This document shows positions 1 through 8,823 of a stretch of 64,000 nucleotides of DNA, piece by piece. The position numbers and the translations under genes were made by a program. Numbering within the stretch: the first letter of the stretch is position 1; every line of letters starts with the position of its first letter. Location of the stretch: the NCBI RefSeq assembly GCF_039523335.1, contig NZ_BAAAFC010000001.1, forward strand, positions 248,001 through 312,000. The letters run 5' to 3'. The stretch comes from Marinobacter szutsaonensis (lineage in GTDB: Bacteria > Pseudomonadota > Gammaproteobacteria > Pseudomonadales > Oleiphilaceae). Below the pieces are notes generated by a model, which ran no database searches, had not been told where the DNA came from, and saw nothing but the letters and a program-made list of their open reading frames with translations.

Positions 1-23
1 GGTCACACGTTCATTTAGGGAAA

Positions 24-482
24 TTAACGGGCCCAGAAGGTAAGTTTCATCGGGTTACCACCGACGGGCTCTTCGGCACTCTGCAGGTCAATCCGCCATT
101 CCATCTCGGAGCCGGTGGTACAGAACGGTGCGGTGAACCGGGCGGTCCAGATGTCACCCTCCTGGTGCTTGAGAGGAATCGGGTACTCGCCCATATACAT
201 GGATTCACCCCTCAATACCGCGAGAAAACGGCTGGGAGCTTCAGGCGCATTTACCGTGAGCTGGAATTCCGTGCCCTGGTCCTCTTCGCCGAGTGGCTCC
301 AGTGCCACCAGCCAGCTGCCCTCTTCCCCTTGCCACTGGCAATCCCGCTCCAGCAGATCGCACCGGGGCTGATCAGCGCCTGACACTTCGCCCGGCTCGG
401 GAGAACTCAGGAAGCGGGGGCCAAACACCAGTAACGCCACCAGCCCGATAATCAAACCTGTAACCGCAATCGCCCGTATCAT
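24..482 (-). CDS. Hypothetical membrane-anchored protein, 152 aa
   Basis: I do not recognise a family. Residues 1-22 form one hydrophobic segment (uncleaved anchor or signal peptide), followed by a hydrophilic domain that would lie in the periplasm. It has a Cys pair near residues 41-47 (CDLLERDC) and another Cys near residue 120, so a disulfide is possible. It is transcribed away from the ABC transporter that starts at 618. No function is proposed. Confidence 0.7.
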   Translation of the reverse strand: MIRAIAVTGLIIGLVALLVFGPRFLSSPEPGEVSGADQPRCDLLERDCQWQGEEGSWLVALEPLGEEDQGTEFQLTVNAPEAPSRFLAVLRGESMYMGEYPIPLKHQEGDIWTARFTAPFCTTGSEMEWRIDLQSAEEPVGGNPMKLTFWAR

Positions 483-617
483 TAGCCACCTCTTTTTGCC
501 AAAGGCGCATTATGGGTATTTCCCCTGCCAAGGCAAAGGTTTCTAAACAGGCGCCAGTCGTGAGAAAATACTGCGCCTCCTAACTTATGGTTCCACCTTC
601 TGACACAGGACACGCCC

Positions 618-1538
618 GTGCAACCGGATATTTCCGTCAGGCACCTGAACAAAACCTATGGTGATGGCTTCCAGGCGTTGAAAGACATCAACCTGGAGAT
701 CGAACGCGGCGAGATCTTCGCCCTGCTTGGCCCGAACGGCGCCGGCAAGACCACCCTGATCAGCATCATCTGCGGCATCGTCAACCTGACCAGCGGTGAG
801 GTAAAGGCCGCCGGCTATGACATCGTCAAGGATTACCGCAAAGCCCGGGAAACCATCGGCCTCGTGCCCCAGGAGCTGAATACCGACTCCTTTGAGACCG
901 TCTGGGATGCGGTTTCCTTCAGCCGCGGGCTGTTCGGCAAGGCACCGAACCCGGACCACATCGAGAAGACCCTCAAGGCCCTGTCACTCTGGGATAAGCG
1001 CAACAACCGGATCATGTCCCTCTCCGGCGGCATGAAGCGGCGCGTGATGATCGCCAAGGCACTGTCCCACGAACCCCAGATCCTGTTCCTGGATGAGCCG
1101 ACCGCTGGCGTGGACGTGGAACTGCGGCGGGATATGTGGGAGATGGTACGCAAGCTGCGGGAGAGCGGCGTCACCATCATCCTCACCACCCACTACATCG
1201 AAGAAGCCGAGGAAATGGCGGACCGAATCGGGGTGATCCGGCAGGGAGAAATCATCCTGGTGGAAGACAAGGCCCAGCTGATGACCAAGCTCGGCAAAAA
1301 GGAGCTCCGCCTACAGCTCCAGCACAAGCTCGATCAGGTGCCCGGGGAACTGACCCTGGAACCGGTGGAACTGGCCAACGACGGCTGGGAACTGATCTTC
1401 ACCTTCGATTCCCAGCAGGAGCAGGCCGGCGTGGCGCGGCTGTTGCGCACCCTGGGCGACCTCGGCATCGAATACCGGGACCTGCAAACCCGGGAAAGCT
1501 CCCTGGAAGAGATTTTTGTCGGGCTCGTTCACGAGTAG
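618..1538 (+). CDS. ABC-2 type exporter ATP-binding protein (YadG-like)
   Basis: Cytoplasmic ATPase of a two-gene ABC exporter. The sequence shows Walker [10 protein letters not shown] near residues 38-46, the signature LSGGMKRR near 130 and Walker [13 protein letters not shown] shortly after, then the H-loop context [10 protein letters not shown]. The length of 306 aa fits YadG/CcmA/NodI-type ATPases with a short C-terminal extension. Translation starts at GTG (MQPDIS), which gives the normal N-terminus for the family. The permease follows 21 bases later in the same direction, so the two should form one operon and one transporter. The substrate cannot be read from the sequence. Confidence 0.93.
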   Translation: MQPDISVRHLNKTYGDGFQALKDINLEIERGEIFALLGPNGAGKTTLISIICGIVNLTSGEVKAAGYDIVKDYRKARETIGLVPQELNTDSFETVWDAVSFSRGLFGKAPNPDHIEKTLKALSLWDKRNNRIMSLSGGMKRRVMIAKALSHEPQILFLDEPTAGVDVELRRDMWEMVRKLRESGVTIILTTHYIEEAEEMADRIGVIRQGEIILVEDKAQLMTKLGKKELRLQLQHKLDQVPGELTLEPVELANDGWELIFTFDSQQEQAGVARLLRTLGDLGIEYRDLQTRESSLEEIFVGLVHE

Positions 1539-1559
1539 CCCGACCTGACGGAGAATTGA

Positions 1560-2321
1560 ATGAACCTCTACGGTATCCGCGCAATCTACAAGTTCGAAAT
1601 GGCCCGGATGAAGCGCACGGTGATGCAGAGCGTACTGTCACCGGTGATTTCCACCTGCCTGTACTTCGTGGTGTTCGGCTCGGCCATCGGCTCACGCATG
1701 GGTGATATCGATAACATCAGTTATGGCGCCTACATCATTCCGGGCCTGGTGATGCTGTCGCTGCTGATGCAGAGTATTTCCAACGCGTCTTTCGGCATCT
1801 ACATGCCCAAATTCTCGGGCACCATCTACGAGGTGCTCTCGGCGCCGGTCTCCTACGTGGAGGTGGTCATCGGTTATGTCGGTGCGGCCGCAACCAAGTC
1901 GGTGATCCTTGGCCTTATCATCCTGGCCACCGCCAAACTGTTCGTGGACTACACCGTGCTGCATCCTTTCTGGATGCTGTCGTTCCTGGTGCTCACCTCA
2001 ATAACCTTCAGCCTGTTCGGTTTCATCATCGGCATCTGGGCAGACGGCTTCGAGAAACTACAGATCGTGCCCATGATGATCGTCACGCCCCTGGTCTTCC
2101 TCGGCGGCACCTTCTACTCCATCGACATGCTGCCGGAGATCTGGCAGACCATCAGCCTGTTCAACCCGGTGGTGTACCTGATCAGCGGATTCCGGTGGGC
2201 GTTCTACGGGGTGTCTGATGTGCATGTGGGCATCAGCGTGGGCATGACCATGGTGTTCCTGGCCCTGTGCATGACCGCCGTCTGGTGGATCTTCAAGACC
2301 GGCTACCGGCTGCGCTCCTGA
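1560..2321 (+). CDS. ABC-2 type transporter permease (YadH-like)
   Basis: Integral inner-membrane partner of the preceding ATPase. It is 253 aa with about six hydrophobic segments and the ABC-2 permease pattern near the C-terminus ([15 protein letters not shown], then [12 protein letters not shown]). This architecture matches E. coli YadH and NodJ-type permeases. The stop codon overlaps the start of the next gene by one base (TGATG), so the DUF192 protein is probably translationally coupled. The exported substrate is unknown. Confidence 0.93.
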   Translation: MNLYGIRAIYKFEMARMKRTVMQSVLSPVISTCLYFVVFGSAIGSRMGDIDNISYGAYIIPGLVMLSLLMQSISNASFGIYMPKFSGTIYEVLSAPVSYVEVVIGYVGAAATKSVILGLIILATAKLFVDYTVLHPFWMLSFLVLTSITFSLFGFIIGIWADGFEKLQIVPMMIVTPLVFLGGTFYSIDMLPEIWQTISLFNPVVYLISGFRWAFYGVSDVHVGISVGMTMVFLALCMTAVWWIFKTGYRLRS

Positions 2322-2821
2322 TGGCCGCTTTTCGATGGGCCAGCCTTGTGCTGGCGTTTGCCCTGGTTACCGGGTGCGGAGTAAGCGCCACCCCGGCCCA
2401 GACGGATCTGCCCGTAACCAATGCGTGCTTCGTGACCGAATCCGACTCTGTTCCGGTGGTGCTGGAAGTGGCCAGCACGTCGGAACAGCGACAGGTCGGG
2501 CTTATGGGAAGAACAGAACTGCCGGCAAGCCACGGCATGTTCTTCCAGTATGAGGACCGAAGGGAGCCAAGGAACGGTTTCTGGATGTACCGCACCCTGC
2601 TTCCCCTGGATATCGCTTTTCTGGACCAGGAAGGGATCATCCGCAATATCCGCGCCATGGTGCCCTGCTCCGCCTCACAAGGCAGAAGCTGCCCCATCTA
2701 CCCGGCAGGGGTGCCTTACTGGTCCGCCGTGGAGATGAACGCCGGTTTCTATCTCGCCAACGGCATCGAGGTAGGCGACCGATTGGTTCTGGCTAGTGAG
2801 GACTGCCCGGAGGCCGACTAG
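2321..2821 (+). CDS. DUF192 family lipoprotein
   Basis: A 166-aa DUF192 protein. I chose the ATG at 2321, which overlaps the permease stop, because it gives a clean lipoprotein signal peptide: a hydrophobic stretch ending in a lipobox VTGC at residues 17-20. An upstream in-frame start would add 18 residues that run through the permease gene. The DUF192 core is recognisable (EQRQVGLMGR, then GMFFQYED, FWMYRTLLPLDIAFLD). The family is poorly characterised. Its stop codon shares bases with the stop of the convergent enoyl-CoA hydratase gene. Confidence 0.88.
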   Translation: MAAFRWASLVLAFALVTGCGVSATPAQTDLPVTNACFVTESDSVPVVLEVASTSEQRQVGLMGRTELPASHGMFFQYEDRREPRNGFWMYRTLLPLDIAFLDQEGIIRNIRAMVPCSASQGRSCPIYPAGVPYWSAVEMNAGFYLANGIEVGDRLVLASEDCPEAD

Positions 2822-3609
2822 CTGTCCTTCCACTCCGGCTTGCGCTTTTCCAGGAAAGCACAGATGCCTTCCTGGGCGTCGTTGGCCTGCATATTTTCCG
2901 CCATGACCGTTGAGGTGTACTCGTAGGCCTCCGCCAGTGGCATCTCCAACTGGCGGTAGAAAGCACTCTTACCGATCTTCAAGGTGTGGCCGGACTTCTC
3001 CGCAATGGTGCGCGCCATCTGATAGACGGTTTCATCCAGAACCTGCTCGTCCACCACGCGATTAACCAGCCCCATCTGCTCCGCCCTCGGTGCACTGACC
3101 AGCTCGCCCGTCAGCAGCATCTCCATCGCATGTTTGCGGGAGACATTCCGGGACAGCGCGACCATCGGGGTGGAACAGAACAACCCGATATTCACGCCCG
3201 GGGTGGCAAAGCGCGCGGTATCGGCAGCAACCGCCAGGTCACAGGACGCCACCAGCTGGCACCCGGCTGCCGTCGCCACCCCTGCCACCCGGGCAATCAC
3301 CGGCTTGGGCAGGTTCACAATCTGCTGCATCACCTTGCTGCAGAGGTTGAACAGGCCAAGCTGGAAGTCATGACTGTCGAACTGATCCCGAATCTCCTTC
3401 AGATCGTGCCCGGCGCAGAACACATTACCGCGCGCGGCAAGAACCACAACCCGAGTCTCCGCATCATCCGCTACCCGCTCAAGCTCCTCCGACAGGGCCT
3501 CCAGCATGGCCACGGACAGGCTGTTGCGGCGCTCCGGCTGATTCAGCGTGAGCGTGGTGATACCGTTTTCGGAATAATGCGTTACCAACGCATCGCTAAC
3601 CTCGGTCAT
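2818..3609 (-). CDS. Enoyl-CoA hydratase/isomerase family protein
   Basis: A 263-aa crotonase-fold protein. The oxyanion-hole motif is seen as FCAGHDLKE near residues 64-72 and the second as VAGVATAAGCQL around 109-120, which has Ala where many hydratases have the first catalytic Glu region. It resembles ECHDC3-type hydratases rather than a bifunctional FadB. A role in acyl-CoA metabolism is likely, but the exact substrate is not predictable. The ATG is preceded on its strand by AGGAGGTTAATGTC, where AGGAGG gives a good ribosome binding site. It stands alone and is convergent with the DUF192 gene. Confidence 0.87.
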   Translation of the reverse strand: MTEVSDALVTHYSENGITTLTLNQPERRNSLSVAMLEALSEELERVADDAETRVVVLAARGNVFCAGHDLKEIRDQFDSHDFQLGLFNLCSKVMQQIVNLPKPVIARVAGVATAAGCQLVASCDLAVAADTARFATPGVNIGLFCSTPMVALSRNVSRKHAMEMLLTGELVSAPRAEQMGLVNRVVDEQVLDETVYQMARTIAEKSGHTLKIGKSAFYRQLEMPLAEAYEYTSTVMAENMQANDAQEGICAFLEKRKPEWKDS

Positions 3610-3795
3610 GACATTAACCTCCTGAACGTGTTGTCATTCTTTTGATTCAGTATCAGCCAGGAGTAGAGCTCTGTCGAAGGGACTTTGGTCGGATTCATTC
3701 GGGGATAGCACCGATTAACCCGCTAACGGTTGCAAATGCTGTTTCCATCCGCAGGATTACAGGTAGACACTCGTTAAAAACGGGAGGAGGACCGG

Positions 3796-3939
3796 ATGTC
3801 CAAATCACTGATTCTCAGGATAATCGTGGCTATTGCCATCATCGGCGGCGGTATCTTCGTCATAATCAAAGACGAACCACGGCCGCCGACCGGCGACATC
3901 AACAGCATTCAGCCGCTGCCAGAGCAGGATAACCCATGA
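3796..3939 (+). CDS. Small single-pass membrane protein, 47 aa
   Basis: A short gene translated from ATG at 3796 with a strong Shine-Dalgarno (GGGAGGAGG at 3782-3790). Residues 5-24 are strongly hydrophobic (LILRIIVAIAIIGGGIFVII), followed by a polar Pro-rich tail. Its stop overlaps the start of the deoxyribosyltransferase gene in an ATGA, which argues for real translation and coupling. The function is unknown. It could be a genuine membrane microprotein or a leader that controls translation of the downstream enzyme. Confidence 0.68.
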   Translation: MSKSLILRIIVAIAIIGGGIFVIIKDEPRPPTGDINSIQPLPEQDNP

Positions 3940-4478
3940 CCCAACCCAAACGCGTCTACCTGGCCGGCCCGGAGGTTTTCTTCCCGGCAACCAAACACCA
4001 CACCATCGTGACCGAGAAAAAACGCATCCTCCGGGAGCTGGGCCGGGAAGGCGTGGATCCCCTGGATACGAAGCTGGAATTCGGCGATACCGAATCCCCG
4101 CAACAACGCGGCTTCCGGATCTACCGCGCCAACCGGGAGCTGATGGACAGCTGCGATGCCGTTATTGCCAATCTAACGCCTTTTCGCGGCATCAGCGCCG
4201 ACCCCGGCACCGTGTTCGAAGTGGGATACATGATCGGCCAGGGCAAACAGGCGATGGGCTACAGCCTCAACCCCCTCACCTACCGCCACCGAGCCGGAAA
4301 CCGAACCCATGACGATCTGGGCCATGCCATCGAGGATTTTGGCCTGGCGGATAACCTGATGATCGAGTTCGGAATCGTCGAATCCGGTGGCCAGCTCTTT
4401 GTGGCCGAGCACCGGTCGGAGTTGGAGTTCTTTGAAGCGGAGCTGTTCGAGAAGTGTGCGCGGGCCCTTGGAAACTAA
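3936..4478 (+). CDS. Nucleoside 2-deoxyribosyltransferase
   Basis: A 180-aa enzyme of the NDT/DRTase family, which exchanges the base on 2-deoxyribonucleosides in the cytoplasm. Family features include the N-terminal VYLAGPEVFFP, the NRELMDSCDAVIANLTPFRG stretch around residues 66-85 with its conserved Asp, and SADPGTVFEVGYMIG, which holds the catalytic-Glu region near residue 94. The start overlaps the upstream 47-aa gene (ATGA). It may take part in purine or pyrimidine deoxynucleoside salvage. A DNPH1/Rcl-like N-glycosidase activity is an alternative. Confidence 0.88.
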   Translation: MTQPKRVYLAGPEVFFPATKHHTIVTEKKRILRELGREGVDPLDTKLEFGDTESPQQRGFRIYRANRELMDSCDAVIANLTPFRGISADPGTVFEVGYMIGQGKQAMGYSLNPLTYRHRAGNRTHDDLGHAIEDFGLADNLMIEFGIVESGGQLFVAEHRSELEFFEAELFEKCARALGN

Positions 4479-4529
4479 GGCCCTGAAACTGGTGAAAGAC
4501 CCCATCGAAGAGCAGTAAGGAATAGCGTC

Positions 4530-5402
4530 TTGCAGACCACGCGGATCAAAGGCCTGACCATTGCCGCCCTGGGCGTCCTGTTTATTGTCCCGGACGCCCT
4601 ACTGGTAAAAATCACCTCGGTACCGCCGATAGTCTTCCTGTTCTGGCGAGGCCTGCTGCTGGCCTTCAGCTTCTGGCTGATCAGCTGGCTGAGATACCGC
4701 GACCGCCTGACGACAGAGATCAGGCGCTGTGGCTGGAAAGGATTATTCTGCGCGGGAGCCTTCGCGGTCAGCACTCTGGGCTTTGTCGTAGGCATGAAGA
4801 ACACAGCCGCCGGCAACGTGCTGGTCATCCTCAACACCGCACCCGTCATCGCCGCGCTGATTGCCTGGCTGATCTGGAAGGAAACCCTGCCCTGGAGAAC
4901 CTGGATCGTTATCCTGGTGTGCGTCACGGGCGCAACCTTCATGGCCGTCGGCGAACTGGGTAAAGGCGACCCACTCGGCCTGATCATGGCCGGCATCGCC
5001 GCCACCGCCCTCGCCTCCAACCTCAACGTCGCCCGCTCCCGCCCCGACTGCGACATGAGCGTGATGCTCATGTTCGGCGCCCTCGCGCTGGCCATTGTTG
5101 CGGCATTCATGGGCGGCGCCGAGTCACTCTCCGCAAGGGACGCCTTTTACATCGGCCTACTGTGCCTGGTCTTCCTGCCCATGGCCTGCATTCTGATCCA
5201 GATCGGGCCGCGTTACATACCAGCGGCGGAGGTCAGTTTGATGCTGTTGCTGGAAACGGTGCTGGGGTCTTTTCTGGTTTGGCTGTTTCTGGGCGAAGTG
5301 CCGCCGAGGCTTAGTTTGATTGGTGGGGTGATTGTGTTTTCCGCGCTGGCTGGCCATGGGTGGATTGAAGTTAGACGGTATCGCAAAGCGCGGGTGGCAT
5401 GA
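4530..5402 (+). CDS. EamA/DMT family permease
   Basis: A 290-aa inner-membrane protein with ten hydrophobic segments in two EamA repeats, the second repeat holding AAEVSLMLLLETVLGSFLVWLFLGE. Translation starts at TTG at 4530, preceded by AAGGA at 4517-4521. This start places the first membrane segment (IAALGVLFIVPDALLV) at the usual distance from the N-terminus. It belongs to the drug/metabolite transporter superfamily. The substrate is not predictable. It lies 51 bases after the deoxyribosyltransferase gene and may be cotranscribed with it. Confidence 0.88.
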   Translation: MQTTRIKGLTIAALGVLFIVPDALLVKITSVPPIVFLFWRGLLLAFSFWLISWLRYRDRLTTEIRRCGWKGLFCAGAFAVSTLGFVVGMKNTAAGNVLVILNTAPVIAALIAWLIWKETLPWRTWIVILVCVTGATFMAVGELGKGDPLGLIMAGIAATALASNLNVARSRPDCDMSVMLMFGALALAIVAAFMGGAESLSARDAFYIGLLCLVFLPMACILIQIGPRYIPAAEVSLMLLLETVLGSFLVWLFLGEVPPRLSLIGGVIVFSALAGHGWIEVRRYRKARVA

Positions 5403-5414
5403 GCCACAGAGTTA

Positions 5415-5501
5415 TGGTGCCCGGAGCCGGAATCGAACCGGCACGGCCTTGCGGCCGAGAGATTTTAAGTCTCTTGTGTCTACCAATTTCACCATCCGGG
5501 C
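5415..5501 (-). tRNA. tRNA-Leu (anticodon TAA)
   Basis: An 87-base class II tRNA with encoded CCA. Acceptor arms GCCCGGA and the complementary TCCGGGC pair, the T-loop is GTTCGATTC, and the anticodon loop CTTAAAA carries TAA, which reads UUA leucine codons. The long variable arm (GGCCGCAAGGCC) is typical of tRNA-Leu. Confidence 0.98.
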
Positions 5502-5528
5502 ATTCGGAGGGAGGTTTTGAGGGGCAGA

Positions 5529-5557
5529 ATTGTATAAGGGCATGTGCCGTAACGCAA
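5529..5557 (-). promoter_or_regulatory. Predicted sigma-70 promoter of tRNA-Leu
   Basis: On the minus strand TTGCGT (5552-5557) and TACAAT (5529-5534) are separated by 17 bases. Transcription would begin about 20 bases before the mature tRNA 5' end. Confidence 0.55.
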
Positions 5558-5575
5558 TTCTGAATCCCGCTGCCG

Positions 5576-6217
5576 TCAGATCTCTGCTGGCTTCACTGCC
5601 CTGCCCTTGTAGATATAGCCCGCGATCTTCGGGGCGCTGGGGATGTAGAGGTTTTCCAGTTCCCGGATCTCGAAGCCGGCTTCGCGGATGAGGTCGGCGA
5701 TGTGTCGGTTCAGGTGGCAACCGCCGGCAACTTTCTTCCAGGCCGGGGTGATGCGGTGCTGCCATTTCTTTACGCCATGATGGTCGGATTCCCCGTGTTC
5801 CAGGAAGATCAGTTCGCCGCCCGGTTTCAGGACGCGCTTCATCTGTTGCAGCGCGGCGTGTGAGTCGGGAATGGTACACAGGGTGAAAGTGAGCAGCACG
5901 GTGTCGATGGTGTTGTCTTCAAGTGGGATCTTTTCACCTGGCAGGTCCAGCCATTCGACCTTGATGTTGGAGCGCCGCAGGTTTGGCTGGGCTTTGCGGC
6001 GCATTCCTTCGGAGGGTTCGAGGCCGTAAACCAGGTCGACTTTGTCGGAATCGTAGAATTCCAGGTTGATGGCCGATCCCATGCCCACTTCCAGCACAGT
6101 TCCCCGGGCGTGTGGCACCACCTGGCTTCGCAACTTCATCACCTGGCCCATGGAACAGGCCTTGTCTATGATGTGTGGGAGTATCCGGTCTTCGTAAAAG
6201 CTCATTGGTGTCACCAT
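5576..6217 (-). CDS. Class I SAM-dependent methyltransferase
   Basis: A 213-aa methyltransferase. Motif I (VLEVGMGSAINLEFY) is near residues 41-55 with Glu/Asp acidic residues following (VYGLEPSEGM). Motif III is seen in VLKPGGELIFLEHGES. The EPSEGM and LEHGES pattern resembles the METTL7/phosphatidylethanolamine N-methyltransferase-like group, but the substrate is unknown. A second in-frame ATG four codons in (6205) has a GGTGA stretch at suitable spacing and may be the true start. It is transcribed towards tRNA-Leu. Confidence 0.88.
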   Translation of the reverse strand: MVTPMSFYEDRILPHIIDKACSMGQVMKLRSQVVPHARGTVLEVGMGSAINLEFYDSDKVDLVYGLEPSEGMRRKAQPNLRRSNIKVEWLDLPGEKIPLEDNTIDTVLLTFTLCTIPDSHAALQQMKRVLKPGGELIFLEHGESDHHGVKKWQHRITPAWKKVAGGCHLNRHIADLIREAGFEIRELENLYIPSAPKIAGYIYKGRAVKPAEI

Positions 6218-6391
6218 AATTGTTATAAATCAAGCGGTGCGACAATCTGCCCTATCGGTTTTACCGTGCTATTGGGTAGCATGGTATTCATCTGCCGGTA
6301 ATTACAACATAACAATATGAGCTAAGGCAGCGGCTGGGCGAGACAGTGGCGCTCGCTCTAATTGTGATGTGTGGGTTTACCGGAGGTTCCC

Positions 6392-7819
6392 ATGGAACTA
6401 GATCCCCTCTTACTATCGCGAATCCAGTTCGCGTTTGTGGTGTCATTTCACGCCATCTTTCCTGTCTTTACCATCGGTTTGGCCTCCTATATTGCGGTAC
6501 TGGAAGCCCTGGGCTTCAAGACCGGCAATCCGGTGTGGCTGAAACTCTCGGGCTTCTGGACCAAGGTCTTTGCCGTGGTGTTCGGCATGGGCGTGGTCTC
6601 GGGCATCGTGATGTCGTTTCAGTTCGGTACCAACTGGAGCAATTTTGCCCAGGCGACCGCCAACTTCCTCGGGCCGGTACTCAGCTATGAGGTGATCACC
6701 GCCTTCTTCCTGGAAGCCGCGTTCCTGGGTGTGCTGCTGTTCGGCCGCAACAAGGTCCCGGCCGGCGTGCATCTGTTCGCGGCCATCATGGTGGCCACCG
6801 GCACCTTCATCTCGTCGTTCTGGATTCTCTCCGCCAACAGCTGGATGCAGACTCCGGCCGGCTTCGAACTGATTAATGGCGTGTTCCATGTCACTTCCTG
6901 GAGTGAGGCGATCTTCAACCCCTCCTTCCCGTACCGGTTCATGCACATGGGCCTGGCCTCATTCCTCACCGGCAGCTTCGTGGTGGCCGGTGTCAGCGCC
7001 TGGTACATCCTCCGGGGCCGGGAAGTGGAGGCCAACCGCAAGGCGCTGTCCATGTGCCTGTGGCTGATCCTGTTCATCGCCCCGGCCCAGCTGGTGGTGG
7101 GTGATTTCCACGGCCTGAGCACTCTGGAGCACCAGCCCACCAAGGTGGCGGCGATGGAAGGCAACTGGGAAACCTCCTCCAACGTGCCGCTACTGTTGTT
7201 TGCCATTCCGGATCAGGAAGCCCAGACCAACCATTTCGAGATCGGCATTCCCAGCCTGGCCAGCATGATCCTGACCCATGAGTGGGACGGGGTGGTGCCC
7301 GGCCTGAAGGACGTGCCCCGGGAGGAACAACCGCCGGTGGCCATTGTGTTCTGGTCGTTCCGGATCATGGTCGGTATCGGTACCCTGATGATCCTGGTGG
7401 GTCTGACCGGCCTGGCGCTGCGTCGCGGTGGCCGCTACTTCCAGTCCACCTGGTTCCTGCAGGTGCTGCGGGTGATGAGCATTGCACCGTTCATTGCGGT
7501 CCTGACCGGCTGGTTTGTGACCGAAGTGGGCCGGGCTCCTTGGCTGGTGTACGGCATCATGGACCAGGCTGCGGCGGTAACGCCGTCCCTCACCGGGGGC
7601 ATGGCGCTTTTCACCCTGATTGGCTACATCGTGGTTTATGCTCTGGTGTTCTCCGCCGGTGTCTACTACCTGATGCGAGTGCTGTACGTGGGTCTGGAAG
7701 ACCAGGATGACGAAGAGCACGAAGCCGACCGTCCGGCACGGCCGCTCTCCGCCGCCCACGTGCCGTTCGAATACGGCGAAGACAAACACCGCAACCCGGC
7801 CAAGCAGGGAGGTCACTGA
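6392..7819 (+). CDS. cydA: Cytochrome bd ubiquinol oxidase subunit I
   Basis: A 475-aa integral membrane subunit that carries the hemes and the quinol site of a bd-type terminal oxidase. Visible landmarks are His20 (heme b595 ligand), YEVITAFFLEAAF with the two proton-channel glutamates, FMHMGL (heme b558 His), FRIMVG (Met ligand) and the GRAPW motif. The region after PDQEAQTNHFEIGIP lacks the long Q-loop insert of E. coli CydA, so this is the short-Q-loop, CioA-like type. Start ATG 6392 follows GGAGG at 6382-6386; an upstream in-frame start has no such site. It is the first gene of cydABDC. Confidence 0.95.
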   Translation: MELDPLLLSRIQFAFVVSFHAIFPVFTIGLASYIAVLEALGFKTGNPVWLKLSGFWTKVFAVVFGMGVVSGIVMSFQFGTNWSNFAQATANFLGPVLSYEVITAFFLEAAFLGVLLFGRNKVPAGVHLFAAIMVATGTFISSFWILSANSWMQTPAGFELINGVFHVTSWSEAIFNPSFPYRFMHMGLASFLTGSFVVAGVSAWYILRGREVEANRKALSMCLWLILFIAPAQLVVGDFHGLSTLEHQPTKVAAMEGNWETSSNVPLLLFAIPDQEAQTNHFEIGIPSLASMILTHEWDGVVPGLKDVPREEQPPVAIVFWSFRIMVGIGTLMILVGLTGLALRRGGRYFQSTWFLQVLRVMSIAPFIAVLTGWFVTEVGRAPWLVYGIMDQAAAVTPSLTGGMALFTLIGYIVVYALVFSAGVYYLMRVLYVGLEDQDDEEHEADRPARPLSAAHVPFEYGEDKHRNPAKQGGH

Positions 7820-7821
7820 TT

Positions 7822-8823
7822 ATGGAACTCTTCGATCTGCCCCTGATCTGGGCATTCATTATCGGCTTCGGCATCATCATGTATGTGCTGATGGACGGCT
7901 TCGACCTGGGGGTCGGCATCCTGTTTCCGTTCGCCCCGAGCGAGGGTGACCGGGACACCATGATGAACTCCGTGGCCCCGGTGTGGGACGGCAACGAGAC
8001 CTGGCTGGTGCTGGGTGGTGCCGGCCTGCTGGCCGCCTTCCCGATGGTCTACACCATCTTCCTGCCGGCGCTGTACATCGGTGTGTTTCTGCTGCTGGCC
8101 GGCCTGATTTTCCGGGGCGTAGCCTTCGAGTTCCGGTTCAAGGCCCGGACCTCCCGCTACCTGTGGAACTGGGCCTTTGCCGGTGGCTCCACCATCGCCT
8201 CCTTCGCCCAGGGCGCGGTGGTCGGTGCCTACATCCAGGGCTTCAATACCGTTGATGGCGTTTACGTTGGCGGCGCCCTGGACTGGCTGACGCCGTTCAC
8301 CGTCCTGACTGGCCTCGGCATGCTGGCCGGCTACTCCCTGCTGGGTTCCACCTGGCTGATCATGAAGACCGAGGGCCGGCTGCAGGAATGGGCTTACAGG
8401 ATCACCCTGCCATTGCTGGCAGCGGTGCTGATCGTCTTCGGCATCATCAGTGTGTGGACGCCGTTCGTGGACGACCTGGTGCGCGAGCGCTGGTTCTCCA
8501 ATCTGACCGTGATCTGGGTCCTGCCGGTGCTGACCCTGCTGTGTGCGTTCCAGATCTTCCGGTCGGTACGCAACCGCTTCGAGGGTATGCCGTTTGTGGC
8601 CACCATGGGGCTGTTCATCACCACCTACCTGGGACTGGTGGTCAGTCGCTGGCCGTACGTGGTACCGCCGGAGTATACCCTGTGGGATGCGGCCTCGGCC
8701 TATGGCTCCCAGATGTTCCTGCTGCTGGGGACGCTGCTGGTGGTGCCTATCGTGATCACCTACACCGCCTGGACCTACTGGGTGTTCCGCGGCAAAGTGC
8801 GGGCTGGTGAGGGATATCACTAA
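7822..8823 (+). CDS. cydB: Cytochrome bd ubiquinol oxidase subunit II
   Basis: A 333-aa membrane protein with about eight to nine hydrophobic segments, typical of CydB/CioB. The conserved N-terminal signature is present (YVLMDGFDLGVGILFPF, then PVWDGNETWLVLGG). It pairs with CydA to form the oxidase heterodimer. It begins two bases after the cydA stop and the next gene starts directly after its own stop, so all four genes look cotranscribed. No separate CydX/CydS small subunit is visible between cydB and cydD. Confidence 0.96.
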   Translation: MELFDLPLIWAFIIGFGIIMYVLMDGFDLGVGILFPFAPSEGDRDTMMNSVAPVWDGNETWLVLGGAGLLAAFPMVYTIFLPALYIGVFLLLAGLIFRGVAFEFRFKARTSRYLWNWAFAGGSTIASFAQGAVVGAYIQGFNTVDGVYVGGALDWLTPFTVLTGLGMLAGYSLLGSTWLIMKTEGRLQEWAYRITLPLLAAVLIVFGIISVWTPFVDDLVRERWFSNLTVIWVLPVLTLLCAFQIFRSVRNRFEGMPFVATMGLFITTYLGLVVSRWPYVVPPEYTLWDAASAYGSQMFLLLGTLLVVPIVITYTAWTYWVFRGKVRAGEGYH

